Part shown: positions 34,034 through 45,866 of the stretch, piece after piece
Position numbering within the stretch: position 1 is the first letter of the stretch
How the letters are laid out: each line of letters begins with the position of its first letter
Source of the DNA: Rosa chinensis
Lineage: Eukaryota; Streptophyta; Magnoliopsida; Rosales; Rosaceae
NCBI RefSeq assembly: GCF_002994745.2
Contig: NC_037090.1
Location: 18,960,001-19,024,000 of the forward strand
Direction: 5' to 3'
Length of the DNA stretch: 64,000 nt
Notes under the pieces: model-generated
What the model saw: only the letters and a program-made list of their open reading frames with translations
Database searches by the model: none
What the model was told of the DNA's origin: nothing
Position numbers and translations under genes: made by a program

Positions 34034-34443
34034 CAGTGGCGGATTTAGGATTTAAAAATAGGGTGAGTTACATATTTAGATGTCTTCTTTTAGGCGAAGT
34101 CCAATTTTTTTTTTTTTTTTTTTTGCTACAACTATGTACAAATGTAAGAAATATCATGTCGTATTATCGTCGACAGAGGCCGAGAGACGAAAGTATCTGG
34201 AAGAGAACAAGCAGTTGTTGACTGGCTCTAGAAACTTGAGTGAAGAAGAAAACGAGGGCTCAATCGATGATGAGTGATGGAAATAATGGAGAGAAAACTA
34301 GACACCGATTCCTAATTATTTTCGGGTGAGGTTTAACATTAAGACGTTAACATTTTTATGACACTATATATAAAAGTTTTTTTTCCTCCAAAAATTTCAG
34401 GCGGGCTTGAGCCCGTCCCATGCACTATGTAGATCCGCCGGTT
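34034..34443. mobile_element. small non-autonomous hAT element
   Basis: Ends CAGTGGCGGATTTAGG at the left and, reverse-complemented at the right, AACCGGCGGATCTACA, sharing GGCGGAT. An 8-bp target duplication ATCCCATT (34026-34033) and ATCCCATC (34444-34451) supports hAT. A T-run at 34107-34124 and no transposase. Confidence 0.7.
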
Positions 34444-34451
34444 ATCCCATC

Positions 34452-35875
34452 AGCTTTGATCGGTTTTTTAAGAGTAACATATTTACTTGATCGAAATTTG
34501 ATTTCATCAAACCAGAGAATACCTACATATCAATCTCCAGCTTACCTAGGTAGTTCTCACATGACAAATAATATTCTCAATTAGAAACATATGCTGGCCT
34601 AATTCAAGCATAAATTTCAGATAGGAAATGAAAGAATAAGTCTGTCAAAAAATCGTTAATACTAATCCCAAAATGACCATAATCACGGCATCCAAGGAGG
34701 TTCGAGTTCATGAGTCAACAGATCGAGTGAAATCTTGGAACATACCAGAGAAGCCAGGGCAAGAGATGTTAGTCCCTAGGAGCTTTTCATTCCTTTATTA
34801 AGCATATATTTAGCTTGAACTTACCATAATGTCTGTTAGTTTTTCTATTAATTACTCTCTCCCTTCCTTGGTTCGCACCAATGCGTTTTCTTGTTGTGCA
34901 ACCTAGTTAACTCATTAAGAAATACAATGATGCAGATTAAAGCAATAAGTTGGCAAGCGTGACCATAAGTAGGAGAGACATTGGAGAAAATAAAAACTTA
35001 AGGGAGCATCCAAACCAGAGTATAATTTATTTAGGGCAGAAGAAAATGGTCAAAGTAGTGAGACTGTTAAATGTATTATATGTATAATACACGGCTTAGA
35101 TCAAAAAAGAAAATTCAAAACAGATGAGTTTAACGATAGGCTCGTAAACTAACAGCATTCACAGTTTCACACTAGTTGATCAGGATCTATGTCCGCACAC
35201 ACTCATGCATGCATGTGTTATAGTGAATGTTGGGTGATGCATGTGACACGAGTGTATTTGAGACCTTGGGAATATGGGTAATCAAATTATCACTATAAGG
35301 AAAATGCAACGCTACGTACTCACTAACTGACCTGATGGTCAGACAAACTCATGGTTCCTTTACTGGATTCTGACTTTTCTCTTGCAATTGGAAGATATGT
35401 ATTGGCTGGCTTTGTACGTGGATGGATATATATTGGTTTACTAATTTAACATGCAGTATACTGTATGAAATGATCAGATACCAAAAGGCAAAAGCATCAT
35501 TTCTGATTGATCAGAACTTGGAAGGGGAGAAGTCTACGGGCCATCATTGGAATGGGGGGTACCTACATGAGAGTTTCTATAATTCATATGGAAACTGAAA
35601 CAATGACAGTTCGACTACCGCGCCACCTAGGGCAAACTCACAAAAGATAATAGAAGAGTTTCTTCAATAATTAGATTAGATGGGTGTCTGTCTCCCTTGT
35701 ACTCTCCGTCAATAATATTGTATCGACTGCAGCAATCTGAAGATCTTTATATATCTAGTTCGTCCAAATTAATTAAATTTCAAATGGTTTCTCCTCAACG
35801 CATAGCAACTCAAATTCAATTTTAAGCTTAAAATTTTGAGGGACAAAATTAGTAAGAGTATCCAGTAATAATTTT
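34452..35875. other. intergenic, no gene
   Basis: No reading frame or repeat with paired ends was recognised between the small hAT and the nested copia/gypsy block. Confidence 0.45.
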
Positions 35876-35925
35876 AAAATTGTAAAAGTAAAATTGAGAT
35901 TGGAATCAATTTCATAGTCCCTTTA

Positions 35926-36385
35926 TGATGTAGAACAGATGGCGGTCCAATTTCAAGAACAATTGGATCGTGCTAAAGGTGGAAACCGAAAAGTGACTAG
36001 TAGACGTAAAATGGGCCTTCGGAGTCCGATTGGGACGTACTTTAGCTTTCCGGAAAGGGAATCGCGCCAGAAATCAAACTCGTCGCTATGCCACGACGTG
36101 TGACCTTTTTCGGGCTTTCGGGATCGTTTAGGGCCTCAAAACTGCATTTTTCTATTTTACCCGTTTTTGGTTTTCTTAGTTAATTTTGGGTTGTTTTCGT
36201 TTTTATCCATGGGCCTTAGGGTTTCGTTGTTAGTCGCCCTAGGGTACTTTTCTCTTATTTATCAGAACGGATCTTTCATCTTTTATCAATTAAACTGAGA
36301 TTATTCTCTTTTATCTCTGGTGGACTCCAGAATCTTTTGCTTAGGTTTATTGTTGGTAAACCTAGTTATCAATCCGACTGCGTCA
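35926..36385 (+). repeat. 5' LTR of the CRM-like element
   Basis: 460 bp from TGATGTAGAACAG to CCGACTGCGTCA. Its first ~178 bases are the duplicate of the coding end that lies in the 3' LTR and remain open in the matching frame. Confidence 0.93.
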
Positions 36386-36387
36386 GG

Positions 36388-36399
36388 TGGTATCAAAGC
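36388..36399 (+). promoter_or_regulatory. primer-binding site of the CRM-like element
   Basis: TGGTATCAAAGC, two bases after the 5' LTR, matches the initiator-methionine tRNA complement with one change. Confidence 0.85.
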
Positions 36400-36435
36400 A
36401 GGTCTTCCCTGTCTCTTTTATTTGCCTTCGTAGCA

Positions 36436-39400
36436 ATGGGTGAAGTCACAAAATCGGATATCGAAGCTCTCACGGCAGCGTTTACCGCTGCCATCAACAC
36501 CATGAACAATCGGGTGGACGAGCAAATTGGAGAAATTCGTGGGTTGTTGGGAGAGAGAAACAACGATCGGAATAGAGGCAGGGAAGGAGGCCAGCGAGTT
36601 AGGGCTCCACGTAGAGAGGTTGTTGTTCATACTTCAGAATCTGAATCTGAAGAAGATATGGTACAATATGAACCACAAGGACAAGCTGACCAAGATTACA
36701 AAGTCAAGGCCGAAATTCTTTTCTTTTCAGGCAACTTGGGTGTAGAAGATTATCTAGATTGGCAGCTTCAGGTGGACAGGTTCTTTGAGATCATGGAAGT
36801 TCCTGAGCACAAGTAGGTTAAGCATGTTGCCTGGAGATTGAAGAGTACTGCTGCAGTTTGGTGGGATAAATTGCAGAACACTCGAAAGAAGCAGAGGAAG
36901 CAGGGTGTTAGAACATGGCGAAGAATGAAGCAGTTGATGATGGAGAGGTTCTTGCCAGATGATTATGAGCAGATTTTATACAGGCTGTACATAGAATGTG
37001 TCCAAGGAACTAGGACGGTGGGTGATTATACAGCTGAGTTCTTACGCTACTCGGAGCGTAATGAATTAGGGGAAACTGAAGGCCAGAAGGTGGCTCGCTA
37101 TATCAGTGGACTGAAGCCTTCCATTCAGGAGAGAATTGGGTTACAAACTGTTCATACTATGGCCGAAGTTACGAACCTAGCATTGAAGGCAGAGTTGATG
37201 GAGAAGCCTTCACGAGCTTCTTCCTTCCAAAGGTATAACTACCAAAGGAGTACAGATTTGGTTAACGCCTCAACTGCCAAGGGTACAACCACGCTGCAGA
37301 GAGCAGAAAACGCTTTTAAAACTTCTAATCCTCCTTTTAAAGGCGCGGGCAGTTCTAACAGTTCTAGTGGTGCTCAAAATAGGGCCCCGAATCAGAGGTT
37401 TAATAATCCCTATGTTAAACCTACAACAGATATCTGTTATCGATGCAACAAACCGGGGCATAGGTCTAATGTGTGTCCTGAGAGGAGACAAACTGCCCTT
37501 ATAGATGATTATGATGAGGATGAAGAAGAAGTTGGAAGAGATGGCGATTATGATGGGGCTGAGTTTGCGGAGGAGGAATCTCCTGAGAAGATTAATATTG
37601 TGTTGCAGCGGGTTCTACTATGTCCTAAAGAAGAAGGGCAGCGGCGCAATATTTTCAGGTCACTTTGTTCCATTAATAACAAAGTGTGCAATTTAATTGT
37701 GGATAATGGAAGCTGCGAAAATTTTGTGGCCAAGAAACTGGTGGAATATTTGTAGTTACCTACGCAACCTCATGAGACACCTTATTCCCTCGGGTGGGTC
37801 AAGAAAGGTCCACAAGTTCGAGTTGTTGAATCCTGCAAAGTACCGGTAACCATTGGTAAGCATTATAAAGATGAAGTTTTATGCGACATTATTGATATGG
37901 ATGCTTGTCATATTTTGTTTGGACGACCTTGGCAATTTGATGTGGATGTGACTTATAAAGGCAGGGACAATGTGATGTTGTTTATGTGGAATAACCATAA
38001 AATTGCTATGGCTCCTATGTGTCAATTTGAGAAATCTGGTGTGAAGAAAGTGGAGAGTTTCCTGACCTTGTCTAGCAGTGAACTTGAGATGGAGAGGGCC
38101 TTTAAAAAATCTGAGGTTTTCTGTCCAGTGGTGATAAAGGGGTTGTTGTCTGAAGAAAAGGAAGAAGTGGTGATCCCCAAGGAAGTGCAGAACATATTGG
38201 GGGCCTTTGAAGAGCTGATCTCGGATGAGTTGCCCAACGAGCTGCCACCTATGAGAGACATTCAACATCAGATTGATTTGGTGCCTGGAGCTAGCTTGCC
38301 CAATCTGCCATATTACCGAATGAGTCCCAAGGAGAATGAGATTTTGAGAGAGCAGATTGAAGACTTGTTGAAAAAGGGGTTCATTCGAGAAAGTATGAGT
38401 CCTTGTGCAGTTCCAGTCCTCCTTGTTCCTAAGAAGGGCAATCAATGGCGGATGTGTGTTGATAGCAGGGCCATTAATAAGATAACTGTGAAGTACAGGT
38501 TCCCTATTCCTCGTTTGGAAGACATGCTTGATGAGCTAGAGGGTTCCAAAGTGTTTACCAAGATAGACCTTCGAAGTGGATATCACCAGATTCGAATCAA
38601 GCCAGGAGATGAATGGAAGACAGCTTTTAAGAGCAAGGATGGCTTGTACGAGTGGATGGTTATGCCATTCGGATTGTCTAATGCACCCAACACTTTTATG
38701 AGGCTTATGAACCAGGTTCTTCACCCTTTTATAGGTTCCTTTGTAGTAGTGTATTTTGATGATATACTGATATATAGCAGAACCAAAGAAGAACATCTGG
38801 TGCACTTGAAGCAGGTTTTAGTAGCTTTACAGGAGAATAAACTGTACATCAACTTAAAGAAATGTACATTCTGCACCAGCAAGTTATTATTTCTGGGATT
38901 TGTGGTTGGAGAAGAAGGCATTCAGGTTGATGAAGAGAAGGTACGGGCTATAAGAGAATGACCAGCTCCAAAGACAGCCTCTGAGGTGCGGAGCTTTCAT
39001 GGCTTAGCTACCTTCTACAGGAGGTTTGTGAAGAATTTCAGTACCATTACTGCCCCTATTACTGAATGTTTAAAGAAATGCAAATTCCAGTGGGGAGAGG
39101 AGCAAGAGAAGAGTTTTGCCTTGATCAAAGAAAAGCTTTGTACTGCACCAGTTCTCGCTCTTCCTAATTTTGATAAGGTTTTTGAGGTTGAATGTGATGC
39201 TAGTGGTGTGGGAGTAGGTGCTGTGTTGTCACAGGAGAAGAAACCAGTAGCATTCTTTAGTGAAAAGCTGAGTGAAGCTCGCCAGAAGTGGAGTACTTAT
39301 GATCAAGAATTTTATGCAGTGTTCCGAGCATTGAGGCAATGGGAGCACTACCTGATTCAGAGAGAATTTGTACTGTTCACGGATCATCAAGCCTTGAAGT

Positions 39401-40977
39401 ACCTTAATAGTCAGAAAACTGTGAATAAGATGCATGCCAGGTGGGTGAGTTTTCTGCAGAAATTTCCTTTTGTGATTCAACATAAATCTGGTACTCTTAA
39501 TAGGGTGGCAGATGCTTTGAGTAGGAGGGCTTCCTTGCTGGTCACCTTAGCTCAGGAGATTGTGGAAGATACTGATTTTAAGGAGATCTGGACCAAATGC
39601 AGTAGCAATAATGCAGTTGCAGATTTTTATGTGAATGAAGGGTATTTATTCAAAGGCAATCGGTTATGTATCCCTAGTTCTTCATTACGAGAAAAACTGA
39701 TTAGAGATCTGCATGGAGGGGGTTTGAGTGGGCACTTGGGCCGAGACAAAACTATTGCTGGCCTTGAGGAGAGGTATTTCTGGCCACAGTTGAAGAAGGA
39801 CGTAGGAACTATCGTAAGAAAGTGCTACACCTGCCAGGTCTCTAAGGGTCAGTCTCAAAACACAGGTCTTTATCTACCTTTACCTGTTCCTGATGATATT
39901 TGGCAGGACCTTGCTATGGATTTTGTGTTGGGATTACCCCGTACCCAAAGGGGAGTGGATTCAGTGTTTGTGGTAGTTGACAGGTTCTCTAAGATGGTGC
40001 ATTTCATTGCATGTAAGAAGACTGCTGATGCTTCTAATATAGCTAAACTGTTCTTTAGAGAAGTGGTTCGTTTGCATGGAGTACCCAAGTCCATTACATC
40101 TGACAGAGACACCAAGTTCCTTAGCCATTTCTGGATTACCTTGTGGAGGATGTTTGGAACAACTTTGAACCGTAGCAGCACAGCTCATCCTCAAACTGAT
40201 GGACAGACAGAGGTTACTAATAGAACCTTGGGTAACATGGTTCGGAGTGTTTGTGGAGATAGGCCCAAACAATGGGATTATGCTTTACCACAGGTGGAGT
40301 TTGCTTATAACAGTGCTGTGCATAGTGCAACAGGGAAGTCCCCATTCTCCTTAGTTTATACTGCTATTCCTCGACATGTGGTGGATTTGGTCAAGCTTCC
40401 TAAAGTTCCTGGTGTTAGTGTTGCTGCTGAAAGCATGGCCAAGGATGTGCAGTTTGTTAGAGAATCAATTAAGGCCAAATTGGAACAAACTAATGCCAAG
40501 TATAAAGCTGCAGCTGACAAGCATCGGCGAGTTAAAGTGTTCCAGGAAGGTGATGACGTGATGGTGTTCCTGAGGAAGGAGAGATTCCCTGTTGGTACCT
40601 ATAACAAGTTGAAGCCCAGAAAATATGGTCCTTTTAAGGTGGTGAAGAAGATCAATGATAATGCTTATGTTGTTGCACTTCCAGATTCAATGGGCATTTC
40701 TAACACTTTCAATGTTGCTGATCTGCATGAGTTTCGTGAAGATGAGGCTCTTTATCCTGAAGAGAACTCGGGGTCGAGTTCTTCGGAGGTGGAGGAGACT
40801 GATGTAGAACAGATGGCGGTCCAATTTCAAGAACAATTGGATCGTGCTAAAGGTGGAAACCGAAAAGTGACTAGTAGACGTGAAATGGGCCTCCGGAGTC
40901 CTATTGGGACGTACTTTAGCTTTCCGAAAAGGGAATCGCGCCAGAAATCAAACTCATTGCTATGCTACGACGTGTGA
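36436..40977 (+). pseudogene. CRM-like gag-pol polyprotein with three premature stops
   Basis: About 1513 codons in one frame with no frameshift, broken by stops at 36814-36816 (TAG), 37753-37755 (TAG) and 38959-38961 (TGA). Gag about 36700-37240, zinc knuckle CYRCNKPGHRSNVC (37435-37476), protease IVDNGSC (about 37696-37716), reverse transcriptase with YFDD at about 38753-38764, RNase H from [14 protein letters not shown] (about 39188), integrase HHCC zinc region (about 39712-39850) and DDE core ([24 protein letters not shown]), then a GPF-type module ([11 protein letters not shown]). The last 59 codons lie within the 3' LTR. Each stop is one transition away from an expected Gln or Trp codon. 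As it stands it cannot make a full polyprotein. Confidence 0.92.
40785..40799 (+). promoter_or_regulatory. polypurine tract within the coding sequence
   Basis: GGAGGTGGAGGAGAC directly precedes the 3' LTR at 40800. It encodes part of the polyprotein (SEVEET) as well as serving as the likely plus-strand primer. Confidence 0.7.
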
Positions 40978-41259
40978 CCTTTTTCGGGCTTTCGGGATTG
41001 TTTAGGGCCTCAAAACTGCATTTTTCTATTTTACCCGTTTTTGGTTTTCTTAGTTAATTTTGGGTTGTTTTCGTTTTTATCCATGGGCCTTAGGGTTTCG
41101 TTGTTAGTTGCCCTAGGGTACTTTTCTCTTATTTATCAGAACGGATCTTTCATCTTTTATCAATTAAATTGAGATTATTCTCTTTTATCTCTGGTGGACT
41201 CCAGAATCTTTTGCTTAGGTTTATTGCTGGTAAATCTAGTTATCAATCCGACTGCGTCA
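40800..41259 (+). repeat. 3' LTR of the CRM-like element
   Basis: 460 bp, ends TGATGTAGAACAG to CCGACTGCGTCA, the stop codon of the polyprotein falling at 40975-40977 inside it. Confidence 0.93.
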
Positions 41260-41606
41260 CTTTATATAGGGATAGAATTACAACAGAAATATCAATTACA
41301 TTAATGATACTAAATGCTGATTGAGCTGTGATTATATTTCCTTGATTCCCTCCTCATCAGTTGCTTTGACGAAGACACATAGTGTGTTTTTCCTTTAACA
41401 CTCCCCCTTGTGTCAAGTCAAAGACGAAATGGTGCATGAGTTGTTGCCTCACTAAAAACCTTGCCAAGTAACAATAAAAACCATGTGGGACAAAAAATAC
41501 ACCTTGGTCGAAGGAAAAGAGCACAATGCATCTTCTATATTTGAGGATGACATGTGTGTGTTAGACTCCCCCTGATGTCTACACCTCCCTCTGATGCTTG
41601 CATTAA

Positions 41607-42760
41607 TCAAGGGAGTTTGGATAGTCTTCGCATTCCTATGTTTTTCACATGTTTCTCAAATGTGGCCTTGGGCAATGATTTGGTGAACAAATCTGCCATA
41701 TTCTCCTCAGACCTTACTTGATTCACTTGAATCTTGAGGAGAGCCTGTTGTTGCTGATTGTAGAACAACTTTGGCGATATGTGTTTTGTATTAACACCCT
41801 TGATATATCCTAACTTCATCTATTCGATGCAAGCTACATTATCTTCATAAATGCAAGTAGGCTCTTCAGTGGTAGAACTCAAACCACTAGTCCCTCGAAT
41901 ATGTGTAATGATAGTTCTTAACCATATACATTCACGAACCACCTCATGTAGAGCAATGATCTCTGAGTGGTTCGAGGAGGTAGCTACAAGGGTTTGCTTG
42001 GTTGATCTTCAAGATATAGCTGTGTTCCCAATGGTAAATACATAACCAGTTTGGGAACGACCTTTATGTGGGTCAGAGAGGTATCTAGCATCAGCAAAAC
42101 TCTACAGCGTTATCAAGCCTTATAGACTTGATAGGGTGATCAGGCTTGTGAGCCCTTAAACGTATAATTTGTGCTAGGAGTTTTGCAAATGCAACATTTC
42201 TTGTGGATAATAAAGTGACATATGACCAGCGTGTCGAAGCATCCACCAGAACCATGAAGTACTTGAATGGTCAGTATTCTGGATGGATAGGTCCACAGAT
42301 ATATCCTTGTATCCTTTGTAAGAATGGAATGTTTTGTTTTGTGTTTTTAGCATAGGAAGGTCTCGATCATGTTTTTGCTAAAGAGCAGGCTTTGTAAAAC
42401 GAGTGATGTGCCTTTGAAATAGTCTATGAGGCATAATGGGAGGGAGGTAGTGCTTCTGGTACTTCAGAAGGCAATGGCTGCATTTGAGCAGTACTAGGAC
42501 CGACACCTTGCAGTGTGACGGATTTTTCTCCCATTGTATTTTTCACTCGAAATAAGGGATGTCCATCTGAGTTCTTTAAAATATGGATCATCATGTCACG
42601 ACCGGGATGTCCTAAGCGGTCATGCCAAAGCCTGTATGAGTCAGTGTCCCACATTTCATTGTTGGTGACAACATAGGATTCAATGATCCAAATCGTAGTG
42701 AGGTACAGTCCACTAAATTGACTCATAAGTTTCTCTAAAATGTGTTTCCTTCCACATTTA
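41607..42760 (-). pseudogene. copia pol remnant: pre-integrase, partial integrase fused to RNase H
   Basis: Minus strand. The pre-integrase region (WHDRLGHPGRDMM) is at about 42635-42590. An integrase core start follows (QGYICGPIHP, then YFMVLVDASTRWSYV, then IRLDNAVEF) to about 42103. It then switches directly into the RNase H region (FADARYLSDPHKGRSQTGYV) and on to ADLFTKSLPKATFEKHV near 41690. The second half of integrase and all reverse transcriptase are gone, with the join in a short shared string around 42098-42106. Stops also interrupt the remainder. Confidence 0.75.
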
Positions 42761-43236
42761 TTAGAGGTAATATAAAGTCATTCAGTTCCATTCTCACAGT
42801 GTGTTTTTACATGATAATCGTTAGCACACATATCTTTGAAACTTTAACAAGGTTCAATTGAGCTCTTAGTGCATACAGAGCGTTTGTGACATTAAATAAA
42901 TCTCATATTCTTTAGAGTATTTCTATTTAGGTAGAATGATAATCTTTTCATTCAAATAATTTTTTTTTTCTAGATGTATTGCTTTATATCTTTATAGTGC
43001 TATTTCGAACCATGTAAATATGTGTAGTAAATAAAAGTCGAATAAATTCAGTGCTTCAAAGTAAAATTTGAAATTTCTTAATAAGCCAACGATAATCAAA
43101 TCAAGGTCTTGTTCAGAAATCTAATTCATCAAACCACTATTGAAATAAACTTTAAGACTAATCAATAGTCTAATTAAAAATGAGGCATTATGCCTTCACA
43201 ACTGTCTTTGAAAAATAAATAGATAAAGCAGATCAG

Positions 43237-44256
43237 TCAAAATCTAGTCCATTCATTGACCTTGTTGCCATTGAAGTCTGCAATTGTGAGGTTGACATCT
43301 CGGTCATGGCCTCCTTCTTCCATATAGTGAGCCTCTTGTTCTTTAGACTCCTTATACCTCTTGTTCTTTAGCTGCAGTGATGTTGTTTGCTTGACAGTTC
43401 TTTTACCAATGCCCAATGACTCCATACCTATAACATGGTTCATTGCCAACTCTTTCCTGTTTGACTGAAGGGTTCTTAGGTGACCTGTGCACCTTGTTTC
43501 CATGATCACTAGGCCAGCACCACCATCTCTGCGCCATACATTGAAAGGGCCTCGACTGCCCATACCACGACCCCCACGTCCCTTGCCACGTGGGTAGGGA
43601 TCAGTACTTCCAATCCCCTTTGCATTGGGGTTCTTTCCACCTTTCACTTTGCCATAATTAGCCTTGGGAATTTTCTTTGTCCTAATAGGTGTGGCGTTGT
43701 TGTTCAAAAGAACCTCATTATGCCTCTCAGCCACTTGCAGTAGGTTGATCAGCATATTGAAGGTTGTGATTCTTTTGTTATACTGGTTTGCTAGAATAAG
43801 TGGTGAAGTAGGAAAAGTGGAAAGAGTCTTCTAGATCATATCATTTTCTGTGAGTTCCTTTCTACAGAAATTGAGACGTGCCTTTAGGCGCAACATGACC
43901 TTGTTGAAGTCATTGACCCTTTTGTAGTCGAGCAAGCGGATTTCATTCCACTGAACGGTCAGTTCTGGGAGCAAGGTGTCATGAATGTTCCTAAAACGTC
44001 CCTTAAGGGCGTCCCATAGTTCTTTGGGTGTCTTCAACTGAAGGTACTCCCAGCGTAGACTAGGATCAATATGTCGCCTTAGAAACATTAAGGCATTTGC
44101 TTTCACCTTATTAGATGATTCATCATGTTTGGGGTCGGTAATGGTGGCAGTGTAGTCTTTTGCCACAAAGGCAGTTTCCACATCGGAAACCCAACAATGG
44201 TATTCAAGTCCTTCTGAGTCCAAGATGTCAAATTCAGGTTGATTTGGATCAGCCAT
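43237..44256 (-). pseudogene. copia gag remnant
   Basis: Two minus-strand frames: 44256-43831 starts MADPNQPEFDILDSEGLEYH and carries the copia gag core (LRWEYLQLKTPKELWDALKG); 43755-43237 carries the basic, Gly-rich C-terminal part with a degraded zinc knuckle. Both belong to the gene start of the deleted copia element; a stop and a shift near 43760-43830 separate them. Confidence 0.75.
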
Positions 44257-45196
44257 CTACATAAACAAAAGAGAAGATATAAATTACGCAGTCATAAAGA
44301 CATCCACGTAAATTATTTTCTAAAAATATGAATTAGATTTCAAGAACAAGATTCATAATGGTCACATTTTTTTCTGATGTTATGTGAAAATACTTTATCA
44401 CGTTAATTATATGTTTATAATGCCCATGAATTTTCATTATCATGGCAAGATGCAATTTATATGCAGCATGCTAAATTAGGAATAACCATAGCACATTTAA
44501 ACATAGCATATATAAAAATAAATTACATGGCATGCTCAAATTTCACAAATATACAACAAAACATATGCTACACATAATATAGCATGCGTAAAAATATAAA
44601 CAATAGCATAATATAAAAGCATCCTTAGAAATAATTATATAAACGTAAATAAAAATCACAGAACATGCTCAAAATTTCATAAATAAAAACATAAGCAATA
44701 AAATATAAAGCATGCTTAAACATAATTATAAATCATGTGTAAAGATAATCATATAAAACATAAATAACAAGGCATGCTTGAAATGAGCAAAATTATCTAA
44801 CTAAACATGCTCAATAACAAAATATAATAAAAGCATAAACAATAAAATATAAAGCATGCTTAAAAATAGAAAATATAAAGAAAATTCACGTGCTTGGTTA
44901 AAGTCATAAAATAAAATAAAGAAAACATACTTGATTTCAAGAAAACAAAACAATCCTAGCACACGCGCGTGTTGATGCAGGCGTGTGTAGTGATGTTTTT
45001 GAGCTTGAGAAAAAAAACTGGGCCGCTTCCTCTCTCTTTTCAGCAATGGACCACGGGCCTTGTTGTTGTTTTTTTTTCTTTTTTTTGGCCTTTTTAAAAA
45101 AAAAAAAATCTTTTTCTTCTTCTCTGGGCCGCAGGGCCTGTTTTTTTTTTTTTGGTTCGGCTCTTTTCTTTTGGGCCAGGTCAGCAGCCCCCTTCT

Positions 45197-45232
<36 letters not shown>

Positions 45233-45667
45233 TGTCTTCCTCCTTCTACTCTTCTTCTGATTTTCTCTTGTGCAGATAGGTGTGTAGACGGCGATGGGGT
45301 TGGGGTTGTGAGGCGTTGGGCCGGCTATGGGACAGCGAGGCTGAGGCGGGGATGAGGAGCAACAATGATGGGATCTGCGCAGCGCTAGGCTGGATCGAAG
45401 GTGGTAATGCGCAGGGCTGATGGAGGCTAGAGCGCGCGCAGGTGTGCTTACTGTTACTGTGGTGCTGCTGCGTGGGGATAGGCAGGCTGCAGGTGGGTGC
45501 AGGTGGCCTGGCGGCAGAAGGAAGAGGCCGAGAAGAGATGTAAGACTGGTCTTGGAAGGGAGAGAGGAATTTTTTTTTTGGTGGCGGCAGAAAAGAAAAA
45601 AAAATTTCCTCTAGGGTTTTGGTTTTTTTTTTTCTTGGCTATTGGCTCTCTAAGCGTGCTAATAACG
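44257..45667 (-). other. 5' leader of the deleted copia element
   Basis: Between its 5' LTR and gag. The part next to gag (44380-44960) is very AT-rich with scattered CATGC-centred, degenerate repeats. The part next to the LTR (45240-45540) is G-rich and GC-rich, with poly-T tracts between (45067-45232). The third copia (46.9-51.8 kb) shows the same order. Confidence 0.6.
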
Positions 45668-45861
45668 TGTAAAAGTAAAATTGAGATTGAAATTGGGCTG
45701 CTCATTTCATTTCATAGTCCCTTTATATAGGGATAGAATTACAACGGAAATATCAATTACATTAATGATACTAAATGCTGATTGAGATGTGATTGTAATT
45801 CTTTGATTCCCTCCTCGTCAGTTGCTTTGACGATGGCACATAATGTATTTTTCCTTTAACA
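45668..45861 (-). repeat. 5' LTR of the deleted copia element
   Basis: 194 bp, TGTAAAAG to CCTTTAACA on the plus strand; TATATAGGGA near 45725. Compared with the split left LTR it has about 13 extra bases (GGGCTGCTCATTT region). Confidence 0.85.
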
Positions 45862-45866
45862 AAAAT

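Larger units (their letters stand above)
35926..41259 (+). mobile_element. CRM-like chromovirus (Ty3/gypsy) inserted in a copia LTR
   Basis: 5334 bp, TG to CA, with the 5-bp target duplication CTTTA (35921-35925 and 41260-41264) inside the copia LTR. Two 460-bp LTRs differ at about 12 positions by my count, nearly all transitions. Primer-binding site, a single gag-pol frame with three stops, and a polyprotein end that runs into the 3' LTR. Sequence style of the RT, integrase and C-terminus fits the CRM (centromeric retrotransposon) clade, known for coding overlap with the 3' LTR. Confidence 0.9.
35881..45861 (-). mobile_element. internally deleted copia element, interrupted by a gypsy insertion
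   Basis: Flanked by the target duplication AAAAT (35876-35880 and 45862-45866). Its LTRs run TGTAAAAG to CCTTTAACA: the right copy (5' LTR on the minus strand) is 45668-45861 (194 bp); the left copy is split by the gypsy element into 35881-35925 and 41265-41400. Between them, minus strand, are gag, part of pre-integrase and integrase, and RNase H; the rest of integrase and the reverse transcriptase are missing. It cannot move on its own. Confidence 0.88.
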
